A stretch of DNA of 64,000 bases from the NCBI RefSeq assembly GCF_001718315.1, contig NZ_CP013363.1, positions 2,356,001 to 2,420,000 on the forward strand, given 5' to 3'. Source of the stretch: Burkholderia diffusa. Lineage in GTDB: Bacteria > Pseudomonadota > Gammaproteobacteria > Burkholderiales > Burkholderiaceae. The notes beneath the pieces are model-generated. The model did no database searches. It was not told the DNA's origin and was given only the letters and a program-made list of their open reading frames with translations. Position numbers and translations under genes: made by a program. How positions within the stretch are numbered: position 1 is the stretch's first letter; the number at the start of each line of letters is the position of its first letter. Below are positions 51,774 through 60,526 of this stretch, piece after piece.

Positions 51774-52679
51774 ATGTCGATGACGATCGATCCGAAGCAG
51801 GCCGCCGCGCTGCTGGCCGTCGCCGACACCGGCAGCTTCGAGCAGGCCGCCGTGCGCCTGCACGTGACCGCGTCCGCCGTCACGCAGCGGGTGCGCGCGC
51901 TGGAGGCGAGCCTCGGCACGCCGCTCGTGCTGCGCACGCGGCCGTGCCGGCCGACGGTGGCCGGACAGCGCGTGCTGCAGCACCTGCGCCGCGTCGCGCT
52001 GCTGCAGGCCGACCTGCAGAGCACGCTCGCGGCCGAACGCGAATCGCCGATCTCGGTCACGATCGCGCTGAACTCCGACAGCCTCGGCACCTGGTTCCTG
52101 CCCGCACTGACGTCGGTGCTCGCGGGCGAGCGCATTCTGTTCGAGCTGATCGTCGAAGACCAGGATCATACGTTCGCGTTGCTCGAAAGCGGGATGGCCG
52201 TCGGTTGCGTGACGACCGAGCCGAAACCGATGCGCGGCTGCGTCGCGACGCCGCTCGGCACGATGCGCTACCGGCTGCTCGCGGCCGCCGCCTTCGCGGT
52301 GCGCTGGTTTCCGCGCGGCCTGAACCGCACGAGCGCGCGCCATGCGCCGGTCGTCGCGTATTCGCGGCGCGACACGCTGCAGTCCACGTTCCTGAAGGAG
52401 AAGTTCGGGTTGCCCGAAGGCGCGTATCCGTGCCACTACGTGCCGGGCACGCACGCGCATTTCGCGGCGGTGCGGCACGGGCTCGGCTACGCGATGGTGC
52501 CGGAGCCGCTGATCGGCGGGCCGCCGCTCGACGCGCAAGGGCTCGTCGATCTCGCGCCCATGCATCCGACCGATATCGCACTGTACTGGCATGCATGGAC
52601 CGTGCAGTCGCCGACGATGGCGTCGCTCTCCGCGCGGGTGGTCGAAGCGGCGCGCCGGCTGCTCGCGCCGCTGCCGTGA
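51774..52679 (+). CDS. argP: LysR-family regulator, ArgP (IciA)-like
   Basis: A 301-residue LysR regulator. It shares ArgP signatures: VADTGSFEQAAVRLHVTASA, VTQRVRALEASLGTPLVLRT, and C-terminal domain lines VTIALNSDSLGTWFLPALTS and ALYWHAWTVQSPTM. ArgP senses lysine/arginine and controls argO (lysE-like) exporters. No exporter is adjacent; the divergent gene is the persulfide dioxygenase fusion, so either the regulator has remote targets or controls that gene. ATG 51774 is used; 51780 is an alternative in frame. Confidence 0.8.
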   Translation: MSMTIDPKQAAALLAVADTGSFEQAAVRLHVTASAVTQRVRALEASLGTPLVLRTRPCRPTVAGQRVLQHLRRVALLQADLQSTLAAERESPISVTIALNSDSLGTWFLPALTSVLAGERILFELIVEDQDHTFALLESGMAVGCVTTEPKPMRGCVATPLGTMRYRLLAAAAFAVRWFPRGLNRTSARHAPVVAYSRRDTLQSTFLKEKFGLPEGAYPCHYVPGTHAHFAAVRHGLGYAMVPEPLIGGPPLDAQGLVDLAPMHPTDIALYWHAWTVQSPTMASLSARVVEAARRLLAPLP

Positions 52680-52780
52680 CAAGCGCGTCGCCGGCGTCGC
52701 CAGCGCGGCACGCCGTGCGGTCCGCGTGACGGCGAGCAACCCTGCCGTGCCGGCGCCCCCACCGGCCGGCGCATTCCGCC

Positions 52781-53794
52781 TTACGCGCGCCGTTGCGCGA
52801 AATACGCGCCGACCGCGTCGATGAAGGTATCGATGTCCGCGCGCGACACGTCGCAATGCGTGACGAAGCGCGACGCATACAGCATTTGCGTGAGGATTCC
52901 GCGCGCCTTCAGCCACGCCTCGAGCGGCGCGCAATCGGCTTCGGGGAATTGCGCGAACACCATGTTGGTCGCGTGCGACAGCACCTTCACCGGCTCGATG
53001 CGCGCGAGACCCGCGGCAAGATGCGCGGCGTTCGCGTGATCGTCGGCCAGCCGCTCGACGTTGTGGTCGAGCGCATACAGGCAGGCCGCCGCGAGAATGC
53101 CCGACTGACGCATCCCGCCACCCAGCACCTTGCGCCAGCGCTGCGCACGCTCGACCAGCGCGCGATTGCCGACCAGCACCGAACCGACCGGCGCGCCGAG
53201 CCCTTTCGAGAAGCAGATCGACACGGTGTCGAACGGTGCGCACAGTTCCGCGATCGGACGGCCGGACGCCACGGCCGCATTGCATACGCGCGCGCCGTCG
53301 AGGTGCGTGGCCAGCCCGCGACCGCGCGCGAGCGCGACGGCTTCGTGTACGTAGCCTTTCGGCAACACCTGGCCGCCGATCGTGTTTTCGAGCGCGAGCA
53401 GGCGCGTGCGGGCGAAGTGATTGTCGATCGGCTTGATCGCCGCGGCGATCTTCGCGAGCGGCAGCGTGCCGTCGGGTGCGTTCTCGATCGGCTGCGGCTG
53501 GATGCTGCCGAGCACGGCCGCGCCGCCGCCTTCGTACTTGTAGGTGTGCGCGAGCTGCCCGACGATGTATTCGTCACCGCGTTCGCAATGGGCCATCAGC
53601 GCGGCCAGGTTGCTCTGCGTGCCGCTCGGGAAGAACAGGCCGGCTTCCTTGCCGGCCCGCTCGGCCGCCACCGCCTGCAGGCGCAGTACGGTCGGGTCGT
53701 CGCCCCATACGTCGTCGCCGACTTCGGCGGCAGTCATCGCGGCCAGCATCGCCTGGCTCGGACGTGTCACGGTATCGCTGCGTAAATCGATCAT
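52781..53794 (-). CDS. ltaE: Low-specificity L-threonine aldolase
   Basis: A 337-residue PLP enzyme of the beta-eliminating lyase fold. MIDLRSDTVTRPSQAMLAAM, VGDDVWGDDPTVLRLQAVAA, HLDGARVCNAAVASGRP (PLP-aspartate) and the lysine-bearing SICFSKGLGAPVGSVLVG place it as LtaE. It splits threonine/allo-threonine into glycine and acetaldehyde, and other beta-hydroxy amino acids. The lysine of SKGLGAP is the expected PLP-binding residue. Stand-alone gene. Confidence 0.93.
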   Translation of the reverse strand: MIDLRSDTVTRPSQAMLAAMTAAEVGDDVWGDDPTVLRLQAVAAERAGKEAGLFFPSGTQSNLAALMAHCERGDEYIVGQLAHTYKYEGGGAAVLGSIQPQPIENAPDGTLPLAKIAAAIKPIDNHFARTRLLALENTIGGQVLPKGYVHEAVALARGRGLATHLDGARVCNAAVASGRPIAELCAPFDTVSICFSKGLGAPVGSVLVGNRALVERAQRWRKVLGGGMRQSGILAAACLYALDHNVERLADDHANAAHLAAGLARIEPVKVLSHATNMVFAQFPEADCAPLEAWLKARGILTQMLYASRFVTHCDVSRADIDTFIDAVGAYFAQRRA

Positions 53795-53952
53795 CGCTGA
53801 GTCCTGGTTAAACGCAGACCGGAACCAATGCGTCCGGCCCTGCCGAAACGAGACTCAGAGTGTACGCAATTCACGCAGCGAGTGTGTGCCGACAGTCGAT
53901 GCACGCACGGCGCTCTGGCGCGCCATGCCGCGCGACGCCGCCCGGGTCGCCG

Positions 53953-54480
53953 TCAGTAGCGCGGCGGCGGCGGCTGAACGCCGGCCGGCGGCATCGGCGG
54001 CGCCGCGCGCGGTCCACCGCCATATCCGCCGCCGCTCATCCCGCCCGGCACGGGCACGCGATTGCCGGTCGCGTACATGCATTGCAGGTAGCCGTAGTCG
54101 TAGCGGCGCTGGATGTCGTAGGCCGAGCCCTGCGCTGCGCCTGCACCGACCACGCTGCCCGCGAGCAGCCCCGCGCCGGCGCCGACGGCCGCACCCGTGC
54201 CGCCATTGAACGCCGCGCCGGCCGCCGCCCCGATCGCGGTGCCGACTGCCGCGCTGCCGACCGCGCTCGCGGTCGATGCCTGCCCGGCGCTCACGCCGCC
54301 CGATTGCTGGAACGCATACTGGCGACAGTTCGCATCGTCGGCACGGAACTGGTCGAACGACTTGCCGGTGCCGGGCAGCGCCATCACGGTCGGCCCGGCC
54401 GGCATGTACGCGCACGCGCCGAGCAGGCCGGCCAGGAGCAGCGCGGCCGCCACGCGCAGAGGTCGAAATACGGATTTCAT
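53953..54480 (-). CDS. Glycine-zipper outer-membrane lipoprotein
   Basis: A 175-residue protein with a lipoprotein signal, VAAALLLAGLLGACAYMPAG; the lipobox LGAC gives Cys23 as N-terminus. After a Q/C-containing segment (ADDANCRQYAFQQSGG) comes a glycine zipper (AAGAAFNGGTGAAVGAGAGL; LAGSVVGAGAAQGSAYDIQ), then YGYLQCMYATGNRVP and a Pro/Gly-rich tail. This is the DUF-type YmgG-like family. It follows the next-upstream small gene by 13 bp, so both form an operon. Function unknown, probably envelope. Confidence 0.8.
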   Translation of the reverse strand: MKSVFRPLRVAAALLLAGLLGACAYMPAGPTVMALPGTGKSFDQFRADDANCRQYAFQQSGGVSAGQASTASAVGSAAVGTAIGAAAGAAFNGGTGAAVGAGAGLLAGSVVGAGAAQGSAYDIQRRYDYGYLQCMYATGNRVPVPGGMSGGGYGGGPRAAPPMPPAGVQPPPPRY

Positions 54481-54493
54481 CGTCGCGCCTCCA

Positions 54494-54820
54494 TCACTGC
54501 GGCCGCGCCGGCACCGATCGCCAACCCGACTTGCAGGTCTTCACATATGGGTAGTAATGCTTCGACGCGTCGCAGTAGTACCAGACGTTCGCGTCGCCGT
54601 CGTCCTGCGGCTGCCCCTTCTCGACGTACTCGGGCGGCGGGCCCGGGTCAACCGGCACGGCGATGACAGGCGGCGGGTAGTAGTACGGCGCGGGGACGAC
54701 GGGGTAGTAATACGGATAGCCGGGGCCGATATAGACCCCGACCCGTGCGGCATGCGCCACGCCGCCCGTCGCGACCGCTATCGCGGCCACCGCGCCCATC
54801 GCGAGCTTCAATCCATTCAC
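54494..54820 (-). CDS. Secreted Pro/Tyr-rich hypothetical protein
   Basis: A 108-residue protein starting at a GTG (54820) with signal peptide NGLKLAMGAVAAIAVATGGV cut after AHA. The mature chain begins RVGVYIGPGYPYYYPVVPAP and ends with a cysteine pair in WYYCDASKHYYPYVKTCKSG, likely a disulfide. Similar proteins occur beside glycine-zipper lipoproteins in Burkholderia. It is the first gene of the pair, with 13 bp to the lipoprotein gene. Function unknown. Confidence 0.75.
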   Translation of the reverse strand: MNGLKLAMGAVAAIAVATGGVAHAARVGVYIGPGYPYYYPVVPAPYYYPPPVIAVPVDPGPPPEYVEKGQPQDDGDANVWYYCDASKHYYPYVKTCKSGWRSVPARPQ

Positions 54821-55329
54821 GTCACGTTCTCCGGCTGGCGGTTCGTCGATACGAAGCCGACATACCGAACGCTACGCCGCGCGCGATCCGGCATCCATTA
54901 CGGGCGCATACGCCAATGTTGCGCGGCGTTACCAATGTGACGGACCCCGTCGGCCGCGGCCCGCCGGCATGGCCGCGCGCGTTACGCGATAACGCGCCGC
55001 AACGGTTTGGCTGCTTCCGCGCGCGGGCACGGCGCCGCTCAGTGCGGCCCGATGCTTGCGTCCGCATCGAACCGTTCCGATGATGCGACGCGCCATATTG
55101 CCGCACATGCGTCAGACCGCCACGCCGCGGGCACTGCGGCGCGCGTCGCGATCTTGATACGAATCAACGATTTATCCCGAAACCGCCCGCGCGGGGCTGG
55201 ACATCTGCGACGAGTTGGCGCATTTCGCGGCGCAACATCGCGGCACATACTCCAGCCAACCCCGATGCCCCGTCGGCCGGGGTCCGCCGGCACCCCGCCG
55301 GCGGGTATCGTCAGCCTCGGTCAACTGGT
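54821..55329. promoter_or_regulatory. 509-bp cydA upstream region
   Basis: Divergent spacer between the small secreted-protein gene and cydA. It contains an 8-bp-arm inverted repeat GCGCGTTA/TAACGCGC at 54977-54997 (function unknown) and a perfect FNR/ANR box at 55154-55167. No coding sequence is supported. Confidence 0.6.
55154..55167. promoter_or_regulatory. ANR/FNR box upstream of cydA
   Basis: TTGATACGAATCAA is an exact match to TTGAT-N4-ATCAA, the FNR/ANR consensus, 163 bp upstream of the cydA start. Oxygen-responsive activation of cytochrome bd genes by this family is well established in other proteobacteria. Confidence 0.85.
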
Positions 55330-56751
55330 ATGGACACCGCTTTTTCGGCCCTCGATCTGGCCCGCCTGCAATTCGCGTTCACCGTCTCCTTTCACATCGT
55401 CTTCCCTGCCCTGAGCATCGGCCTCGCCAGCTTCATCGCCGTGCTCGAATATCGCTGGCTGAAGACCGGCAAGCAGTACTACAAAACCCTCTGTCTGTTC
55501 TGGTCGAAGATCTTCGCAGTCGCGTTCGGGATGGGTGTCGTCTCCGGCGTGGTGATGAGCTATCAGTTCGGCACGAACTGGTCGGGCTTCTCGAGCTTCG
55601 CCGGCGCCGTCACCGGGCCGCTGCTGATGTACGAGGTGATGACCGCGTTCTTCCTGGAAGCCGGCTTCCTCGGCATCATGCTGTTCGGCTGGAATCGGGT
55701 CAGCCCGCGCGCGCATTTCGGCGCGACGCTGATGGTCGCGATCGGCACGCTGATCTCGACGTTCTGGATCCTCGCGTCGAACAGCTGGATGCAGACGCCG
55801 CAGGGCTTCGAGATCGTCGACGGCCGTGTCGTGCCGACCGACTGGCTCGCGATCATCTTCAACCCGTCGTTCCCGTACCGCCTGTTCCACATGGCGATCG
55901 CCGCGTTCATCGTCGCCGCGCTGGTCGTGGCCGCGACGGGCGCATGGCACCTGCTGAAGGGCCGTCGCGACAAGGGCGTGAAGAAGATGTTCTCGATGGC
56001 GCTGTGGCTGCTGCTGGTGCTCGCGCCGCTGCAGGCCGTGATCGGCGACCAGCACGGCATCAACACGCTGAAGCACCAGCCGGCGAAGATCGCCGCGATC
56101 GAAGGGCTGTGGGAGACCGAAAAAGGCGGCACGGCGCTCAACTTGTTCGGCATTCCGGACATGCAGGCCGAAACGACCCGCTACGCGGTGAAGGTGCCGC
56201 ACCTCGGCAGCCTGATCCTCACGCACAGCTGGGACGGCGAGATCCGCGGGCTCAAGGACTTCCCGCCCGAGGACCGCCCGAATTCGACGGTCGTGTTCTG
56301 GAGCTTCCGGATCATGGTCGGCCTCGGCTTCGCGATGATCGGTCTCGCCGTGCTCGCGTGGCTGCTGCGCCGCCGCGGCAGCCTGTACGAATCGAAGTGG
56401 TTCCAGCGCTTCGCGCTCGTGATGGGCCCGACCGGCTTCGTGTCGCTGCTCGCGGGCTGGGTGACGACCGAAGCGGGCCGCCAGCCGTGGGTCGTCTATG
56501 GCGTGATGCGCACCGCGCAGGCCGTGTCGCCGTTGTCGGTGCAGCAGGTCAGCCTGTCGATGATGACGTTCGTGATCGTGTACTTCCTCGTGTTCGGCAC
56601 CGGCGTGTATTACATGCTGAAGCTGATGAAGGCCGGCCCCGCGCTGCCCGACGTCGAGCACGGCGCGCAACGCGGCGAGCCCGACGCGCGTCCCGACCAC
56701 ACTGCGCGCCGCCCGATGTCGGCCGTCGACGAGTTGATCGAGACCGTCTGA
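55330..56751 (+). CDS. cydA: Cytochrome bd-type (cyanide-insensitive) ubiquinol oxidase subunit I
   Basis: A 473-residue haem-bearing quinol oxidase subunit with about nine helices. The N-terminus DTAFSALDLARLQFAFTVSF has H22 for haem b595; KIFAVAFGMGVVSGVVMSYQ and the conserved EAGRQPWVVYGVMRTAQAVS motif are present. The short Q-loop and length are those of the CIO type, not of E. coli CydA with its long Q-loop (522 residues). It oxidises ubiquinol and reduces O2 with high affinity. Driven by an ANR-controlled promoter; subunit II follows after 29 bp. Confidence 0.94.
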   Translation: MDTAFSALDLARLQFAFTVSFHIVFPALSIGLASFIAVLEYRWLKTGKQYYKTLCLFWSKIFAVAFGMGVVSGVVMSYQFGTNWSGFSSFAGAVTGPLLMYEVMTAFFLEAGFLGIMLFGWNRVSPRAHFGATLMVAIGTLISTFWILASNSWMQTPQGFEIVDGRVVPTDWLAIIFNPSFPYRLFHMAIAAFIVAALVVAATGAWHLLKGRRDKGVKKMFSMALWLLLVLAPLQAVIGDQHGINTLKHQPAKIAAIEGLWETEKGGTALNLFGIPDMQAETTRYAVKVPHLGSLILTHSWDGEIRGLKDFPPEDRPNSTVVFWSFRIMVGLGFAMIGLAVLAWLLRRRGSLYESKWFQRFALVMGPTGFVSLLAGWVTTEAGRQPWVVYGVMRTAQAVSPLSVQQVSLSMMTFVIVYFLVFGTGVYYMLKLMKAGPALPDVEHGAQRGEPDARPDHTARRPMSAVDELIETV

Positions 56752-56780
56752 GCCACCCATTTTCGCAAACGAGAAAACCT

Positions 56781-57788
56781 ATGGACGTCACCGTAATCTG
56801 GGCCGCGATCATCGCATTGGGGCTCTTCATGTACGTCGTGCTCGACGGCTTCGACCTCGGCATCGGCATCGTCTTCCCGTTCTTCCCGGACGAGAAGGAA
56901 CGCGACCTGATGATGAACACCGTCGCGCCCGTTTGGGACGGCAACGAGACGTGGCTCGTGCTTGGCGGAGCCGGACTGTTCGCGGTGTTCCCGATCGTCT
57001 ATTCGACGGTGCTGTCGGCGCTGTACCTGCCGCTGATCTTCATGCTGGTGTGCCTGATCTTCCGCGGCGTGTCGTTCGAGATTCGCGCGAAGGCGCGGCG
57101 CACGAAGCAGCTGTGGGATCTCGCGTTCATCGGCGGCTCGGCCGGCGCGACGCTGTTCCAGGGCATCGCGCTCGGCGCGTTCCTGCAGGGCATCAACGTG
57201 AAGGATGGCGTGTTCGCGGGCGACGCATTCGACTGGCTCACGCCATTCAGCCTGCTGACGGGCCTCGGCCTGGTCGTCACGTACGCGCTGCTTGGCTGCT
57301 GCTGGCTCGTCGCGAAGACGGAAGGCGACCTGCAGCGGCGCCTCCATCGCGTCGTGTGGCCGCTGACGGTCGTGCTGCTCGGCTTCATCGCGGTCGTCAG
57401 CCTGTGGACGCCGCTGCAGGACCCGGCCGTCGCACAGCGCTGGTTCGATTCGGGGCTGTTCTGGCGCCTGCTGCCCGTGCCGTTCCTGGTCGCCGGGTGC
57501 GCGGTGTGGATGCGCCGCGCGGTGCGCGACCGGCACGACATGACGCCGTTCGTGCTCGCGCTGGCGCTCGTCCTGCTCGGCTACGTCGGCCTGCTCGTCA
57601 CGATGTTCCCGTACGCGATTCCCCAGACGATGACGATCTGGGAAGCGGCGGCACCGCGTTCGAGCCAGACCTTCACGCTGGTCGGCGCAGCGGTTATCCT
57701 GCCGATCATCATCGCCTACACGACGATGGGTTACTGGGTATTCCGAGGCAAGGTGCGCCATGAAGACCAGCATTACTACCACCACTGA
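56781..57788 (+). CDS. cydB: Cytochrome bd-type ubiquinol oxidase subunit II
   Basis: A 335-residue subunit with eight or nine helices. It begins MDVTVIWAAIIALGLFMYVV, then GFDLGIGIVFPFFPDEKERD and MMNTVAPVWDGNETWLVLGG, the CydB signatures; it ends TMGYWVFRGKVRHEDQHYYHH. CydB has no haem but is essential for assembly. It follows cydA by 29 bp and overlaps the next small gene by 29 bp, so the three form one transcript. Confidence 0.94.
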   Translation: MDVTVIWAAIIALGLFMYVVLDGFDLGIGIVFPFFPDEKERDLMMNTVAPVWDGNETWLVLGGAGLFAVFPIVYSTVLSALYLPLIFMLVCLIFRGVSFEIRAKARRTKQLWDLAFIGGSAGATLFQGIALGAFLQGINVKDGVFAGDAFDWLTPFSLLTGLGLVVTYALLGCCWLVAKTEGDLQRRLHRVVWPLTVVLLGFIAVVSLWTPLQDPAVAQRWFDSGLFWRLLPVPFLVAGCAVWMRRAVRDRHDMTPFVLALALVLLGYVGLLVTMFPYAIPQTMTIWEAAAPRSSQTFTLVGAAVILPIIIAYTTMGYWVFRGKVRHEDQHYYHH

Positions 57789-57939
57789 TTCCGCAGCTCA
57801 CCAGTCCGGTGAGCCGCGGCCGCGGATGCGCGGCTGGATGTGGTTCGTCGTCCTGTGGGCGGGCGGCGTGCTCGGCGCCGTCACGCTCGGTTATGCGTTC
57901 AAGATCTTCATGAACCTGACGCTGTTCGCGGTGAAGTGA
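57760..57939 (+). CDS. Small DUF2474-like membrane protein of the bd oxidase operon
   Basis: A 59-residue protein in another frame, overlapping the end of cydB by 29 bp. The middle and end read GWMWFVVLWAGGVLGAVTLG, YAFKIFMNLTLFAV, giving one transmembrane helix preceded by a basic segment (PRPRMRG). Single-helix DUF2474-type genes follow many CIO-type oxidase genes and are small accessory subunits in the sense of CydX/CydP. The start at ATG 57760 is inferred from the open frame and position; no strong ribosome site is seen inside cydB. Confidence 0.78.
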   Translation: MKTSITTTTDSAAHQSGEPRPRMRGWMWFVVLWAGGVLGAVTLGYAFKIFMNLTLFAVK

Positions 57940-58034
57940 ACTCTGGCGGCCGGGGTACCCCGCCACACCCGTAACGTATGCCGCATGCCGATCCGCACGA
58001 GCATCGGCATGCTTCCGGCGAGCGCGATACCGGC

Positions 58035-58601
58035 CTATGCCGAACCGGACAACCACCGCGCGACGCGCGCGACGAGCCGGTCTGCTTCGTCGAAATGTTC
58101 GACACCCGCCACCTGCGGCGCGTCGCAGATCGCGAACACCGGCTTGCCCCATTGCAGTCCCAGCGCAATTTCCGACAGCGTGCCGAGACCGCCGCCGACC
58201 GCGATCAGGCACAGCGAAGCGCGCGCGATCAGCGCGTTGCGCGTAATGCCGAGCCCCGTCGGCAGCGCGACGGTCAGATACGAATTCGCGTCCCGCGCAT
58301 CGTCCTCGGGCAGCAGCCCGATCGCGCATCCGCCCGCCCCCCGCGCGCCGCGCGCGGCGGCCTCCATCACGCCCTGCTTGCCGCCTCCGACGATCGCGAT
58401 GCCCGTCGCCGCGATCCCGTGTGCGATCCGCTCGGCGACGGCGAGCTGCACTTGCGTCGCGTCGCGCGGCCCGATCACGCCGACCGGCATCCGGTGCCGT
58501 TGCGCGCCGCGCTGTCGCTGCGCGAGTTGCGCCAGCGCGTCGCGCGTGTCGATCGACCATTCAATGACGTCGTTGCCGTGCAAGTCCTTCCCCCAGTGCA
58601 A
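58035..58601 (-). CDS. TIGR00725-like Rossmann-fold protein (LOG/DprA-related)
   Basis: A 188-residue protein of the DprA-like/TIGR00725 family. Signatures: GIAIVGGGKQGVMEAAARGA, AIGLLPEDDARDANSYLTVA, LIAVGGGLGTLSEIALGLQW and GKPVFAI. The frame begins at TTG 58601 (KDLHGNDVIEWSIDTRDALA), within the end of the ABC permease gene (41-bp overlap); the family core starts later at MPVGVIGPRDATQ (ATG 58490), so the start is unsure. The reaction of this family is unknown; relation to LOG-type nucleotide phosphoribohydrolases is by fold only. Confidence 0.78.
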   Translation of the reverse strand: MHWGKDLHGNDVIEWSIDTRDALAQLAQRQRGAQRHRMPVGVIGPRDATQVQLAVAERIAHGIAATGIAIVGGGKQGVMEAAARGARGAGGCAIGLLPEDDARDANSYLTVALPTGLGITRNALIARASLCLIAVGGGLGTLSEIALGLQWGKPVFAICDAPQVAGVEHFDEADRLVARVARWLSGSA

Positions 58602-59391
58602 GAACGCAGGTGCAAAGCGCCGTCAGCACGATCGACAGCACGGCGGCCTGCGAGAAATCGGTCTGTCCGTCGGACAGCTTCAGGTACATAAGCAGCGGCA
58701 GGATGTTGACCTGCGTGCCAGCCAGCGCGAGCGCCGTGCCGTACGTGCCGAGCGCGATCGCGCCCACGAGGCACCATGCGGACGCGATCGACGGCCACAG
58801 CTCGCGCCACGCGACGTCGAACCACGCGCGCCACGGCCGCGCGCCGAGCGTCAGCGCCGCCTCGAGCGGCCGCCGGTCGAGATTCGCGAGCGCCGGGTAG
58901 AGAATCAGCGCGACACGCGGGATCAGGTAGTACGCATAGGCGAATGCGAGCCCCGGCATCGAGTAGATCGCGCCGCCGACGACGGTCGGGTCCGCGCCGA
59001 GCGATGCAAGCAGCATCGTCACAAAACCGGCGCGGCCGAACACGAGGATGAAGCCGTACGCGATCACGAGGCCGGAAAAGGCGAGCGGCACGCCGAGCAG
59101 CGCGAGCGACCAGCGGCGGCGCGTTGGCGACTGCCCGGCCAGCACGAACGCGACCGGCACGCCGACGGCGACGGACAGCGTGCCGGCGCCGATCGCGAGC
59201 GCCAGCGAACGCACGATCGCGTCGGCGACGAGCGGATCGCCGAACACCGCGGCGAACGCACGACCGCCGCCGTCGAACGCGGCGCCGACGAGCGCGCCGA
59301 GCGGCAGCACGAAGCACACCGCGAACAGCCCGGCCGCCGGCATCGCGCCGTAGCGGCGCAGGACGCCGCGCTGCATGGATGAGCCCCGCAT
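58561..59391 (-). CDS. ABC transporter permease
   Basis: A 276-residue inner-membrane permease with about six helices and the EAA-type loop in RPLEAALTLGARPWRAWFDV (E-A-A-x3-G). It resembles PotB/ThiP-like importers for small anions or metal chelates. It lies 10 bp downstream of the binding-protein gene and overlaps the Rossmann-fold gene. With 61566-62417 it gives the two-permease heterodimer of the importer. Confidence 0.86.
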   Translation of the reverse strand: MRGSSMQRGVLRRYGAMPAAGLFAVCFVLPLGALVGAAFDGGGRAFAAVFGDPLVADAIVRSLALAIGAGTLSVAVGVPVAFVLAGQSPTRRRWSLALLGVPLAFSGLVIAYGFILVFGRAGFVTMLLASLGADPTVVGGAIYSMPGLAFAYAYYLIPRVALILYPALANLDRRPLEAALTLGARPWRAWFDVAWRELWPSIASAWCLVGAIALGTYGTALALAGTQVNILPLLMYLKLSDGQTDFSQAAVLSIVLTALCTCVLALGEGLARQRRH

Positions 59392-59401
59392 CGCGCGCCC
59401 C

Positions 59402-60490
59402 TTACTTGCCGAGCGTGGCCTGCGACCAGAGCTGGTCGACTTCGGCCTTGTGCGTCGCGGCCTTCGCGACGTCGAGCGGACGCACCTGCGGCGCGTTCGG
59501 CAGCTTCGCGGCGACGTCCTGCGCCACCGGCGTGCCGGGCACGGCCGGGCGCACGTAGCCCTGCGCGAACAGCGCCTGCCCGACGTCGCTCATCACGAGG
59601 TTGAGCCACAATTGCGCGGCGGCCGAATTCGGGCCGTTCTTCACGAGACTCATCGCATACGGCGCCGATACGCTGCCGTCCTGCGGGATCACGACTTCAG
59701 CCGCATCGCCCATGCCGTCCACGTACTTGGCCTTGAGCCCGTCGTTCTCGTAGCCGATCAGGATCGGAATCTCGCCCTTGACGAATTTCGCGTACGGCGT
59801 CGTCCCCTCGACGCGCAGCACGTTGCCCGCCTGCTTCAGCTTGCCGAAGAATTCCGCGCCCGGCTTCGGGTTGTCGACGCTGCCGCCGTTCGCATAGGCG
59901 GCGGCGAACACGGCGACTTGCCCCTGCCCGGTTGAACGCGGATCGAGATACACGACCGCATTGCGATATTCCGGCTTCAACAGGTCGGACCAGCGCTGCG
60001 GCACGTTCTTCACGAGCTTCTTGTTGACGAGCAACGCGATGTTCAGCGAATGCACCGCGAACCAGCGGCCGTCGGCCGCGCGGAACACCGCCGGCAGCTT
60101 GTCGAAATTGACCGGCTTGAACGGCGCGACGACGTCCCTGGCCGTCGCATCGAGCGCCGACGCCGCGAAGTAATACGCCGTGTCGGCCTGCGGGCGGCGT
60201 CGCGACTTGTCGAGCGCGACGACGGTGGCCGCCGAGCCGATGTCGTTGTACGTGATCTCGACCTTCGGGTAACGCTTGCGGAATTCGGCGAACAGCGACT
60301 TCCAGTTCGCCCACTCCGGACCCGTGTCGAACGACACGACGAGCCCTTCATCGGCGGCCTTCTCGTACAGCGCGTCCTCGCCGGGATAGAGCGGCGCGGC
60401 ATGGGCCAGCGCCGGCGCGAGGGTCACGAACGCGCAGAGCGCCAGCAGGCGGCGGCGCGTCGCATGAAGAAAGTTGCGGCGTGCAGACAT
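59402..60490 (-). CDS. ABC transporter periplasmic substrate-binding protein
   Basis: A 362-residue binding protein with a signal peptide (RRRLLALCAFVTLAPALAHA). Sequence features: ADEGLVVSFDTGPEWANWKS, TVVALDKSRRRPQADTAYY, VYLDPRSTGQGQVAVFAAAY and IPILIGYENDGLKAKYVDGM. It belongs to the SBP_bac_1/6 family (iron, thiamine, putrescine, 2-aminoethylphosphonate types). The ligand cannot be told. Organised with an ATPase and two permeases like phnSTUV or fbp operons. Confidence 0.85.
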   Translation of the reverse strand: MSARRNFLHATRRRLLALCAFVTLAPALAHAAPLYPGEDALYEKAADEGLVVSFDTGPEWANWKSLFAEFRKRYPKVEITYNDIGSAATVVALDKSRRRPQADTAYYFAASALDATARDVVAPFKPVNFDKLPAVFRAADGRWFAVHSLNIALLVNKKLVKNVPQRWSDLLKPEYRNAVVYLDPRSTGQGQVAVFAAAYANGGSVDNPKPGAEFFGKLKQAGNVLRVEGTTPYAKFVKGEIPILIGYENDGLKAKYVDGMGDAAEVVIPQDGSVSAPYAMSLVKNGPNSAAAQLWLNLVMSDVGQALFAQGYVRPAVPGTPVAQDVAAKLPNAPQVRPLDVAKAATHKAEVDQLWSQATLGK

Positions 60491-60526
60491 CGTGATTCTC
60501 CGTTGAGTGAATAGGGTCGCCCGCGC

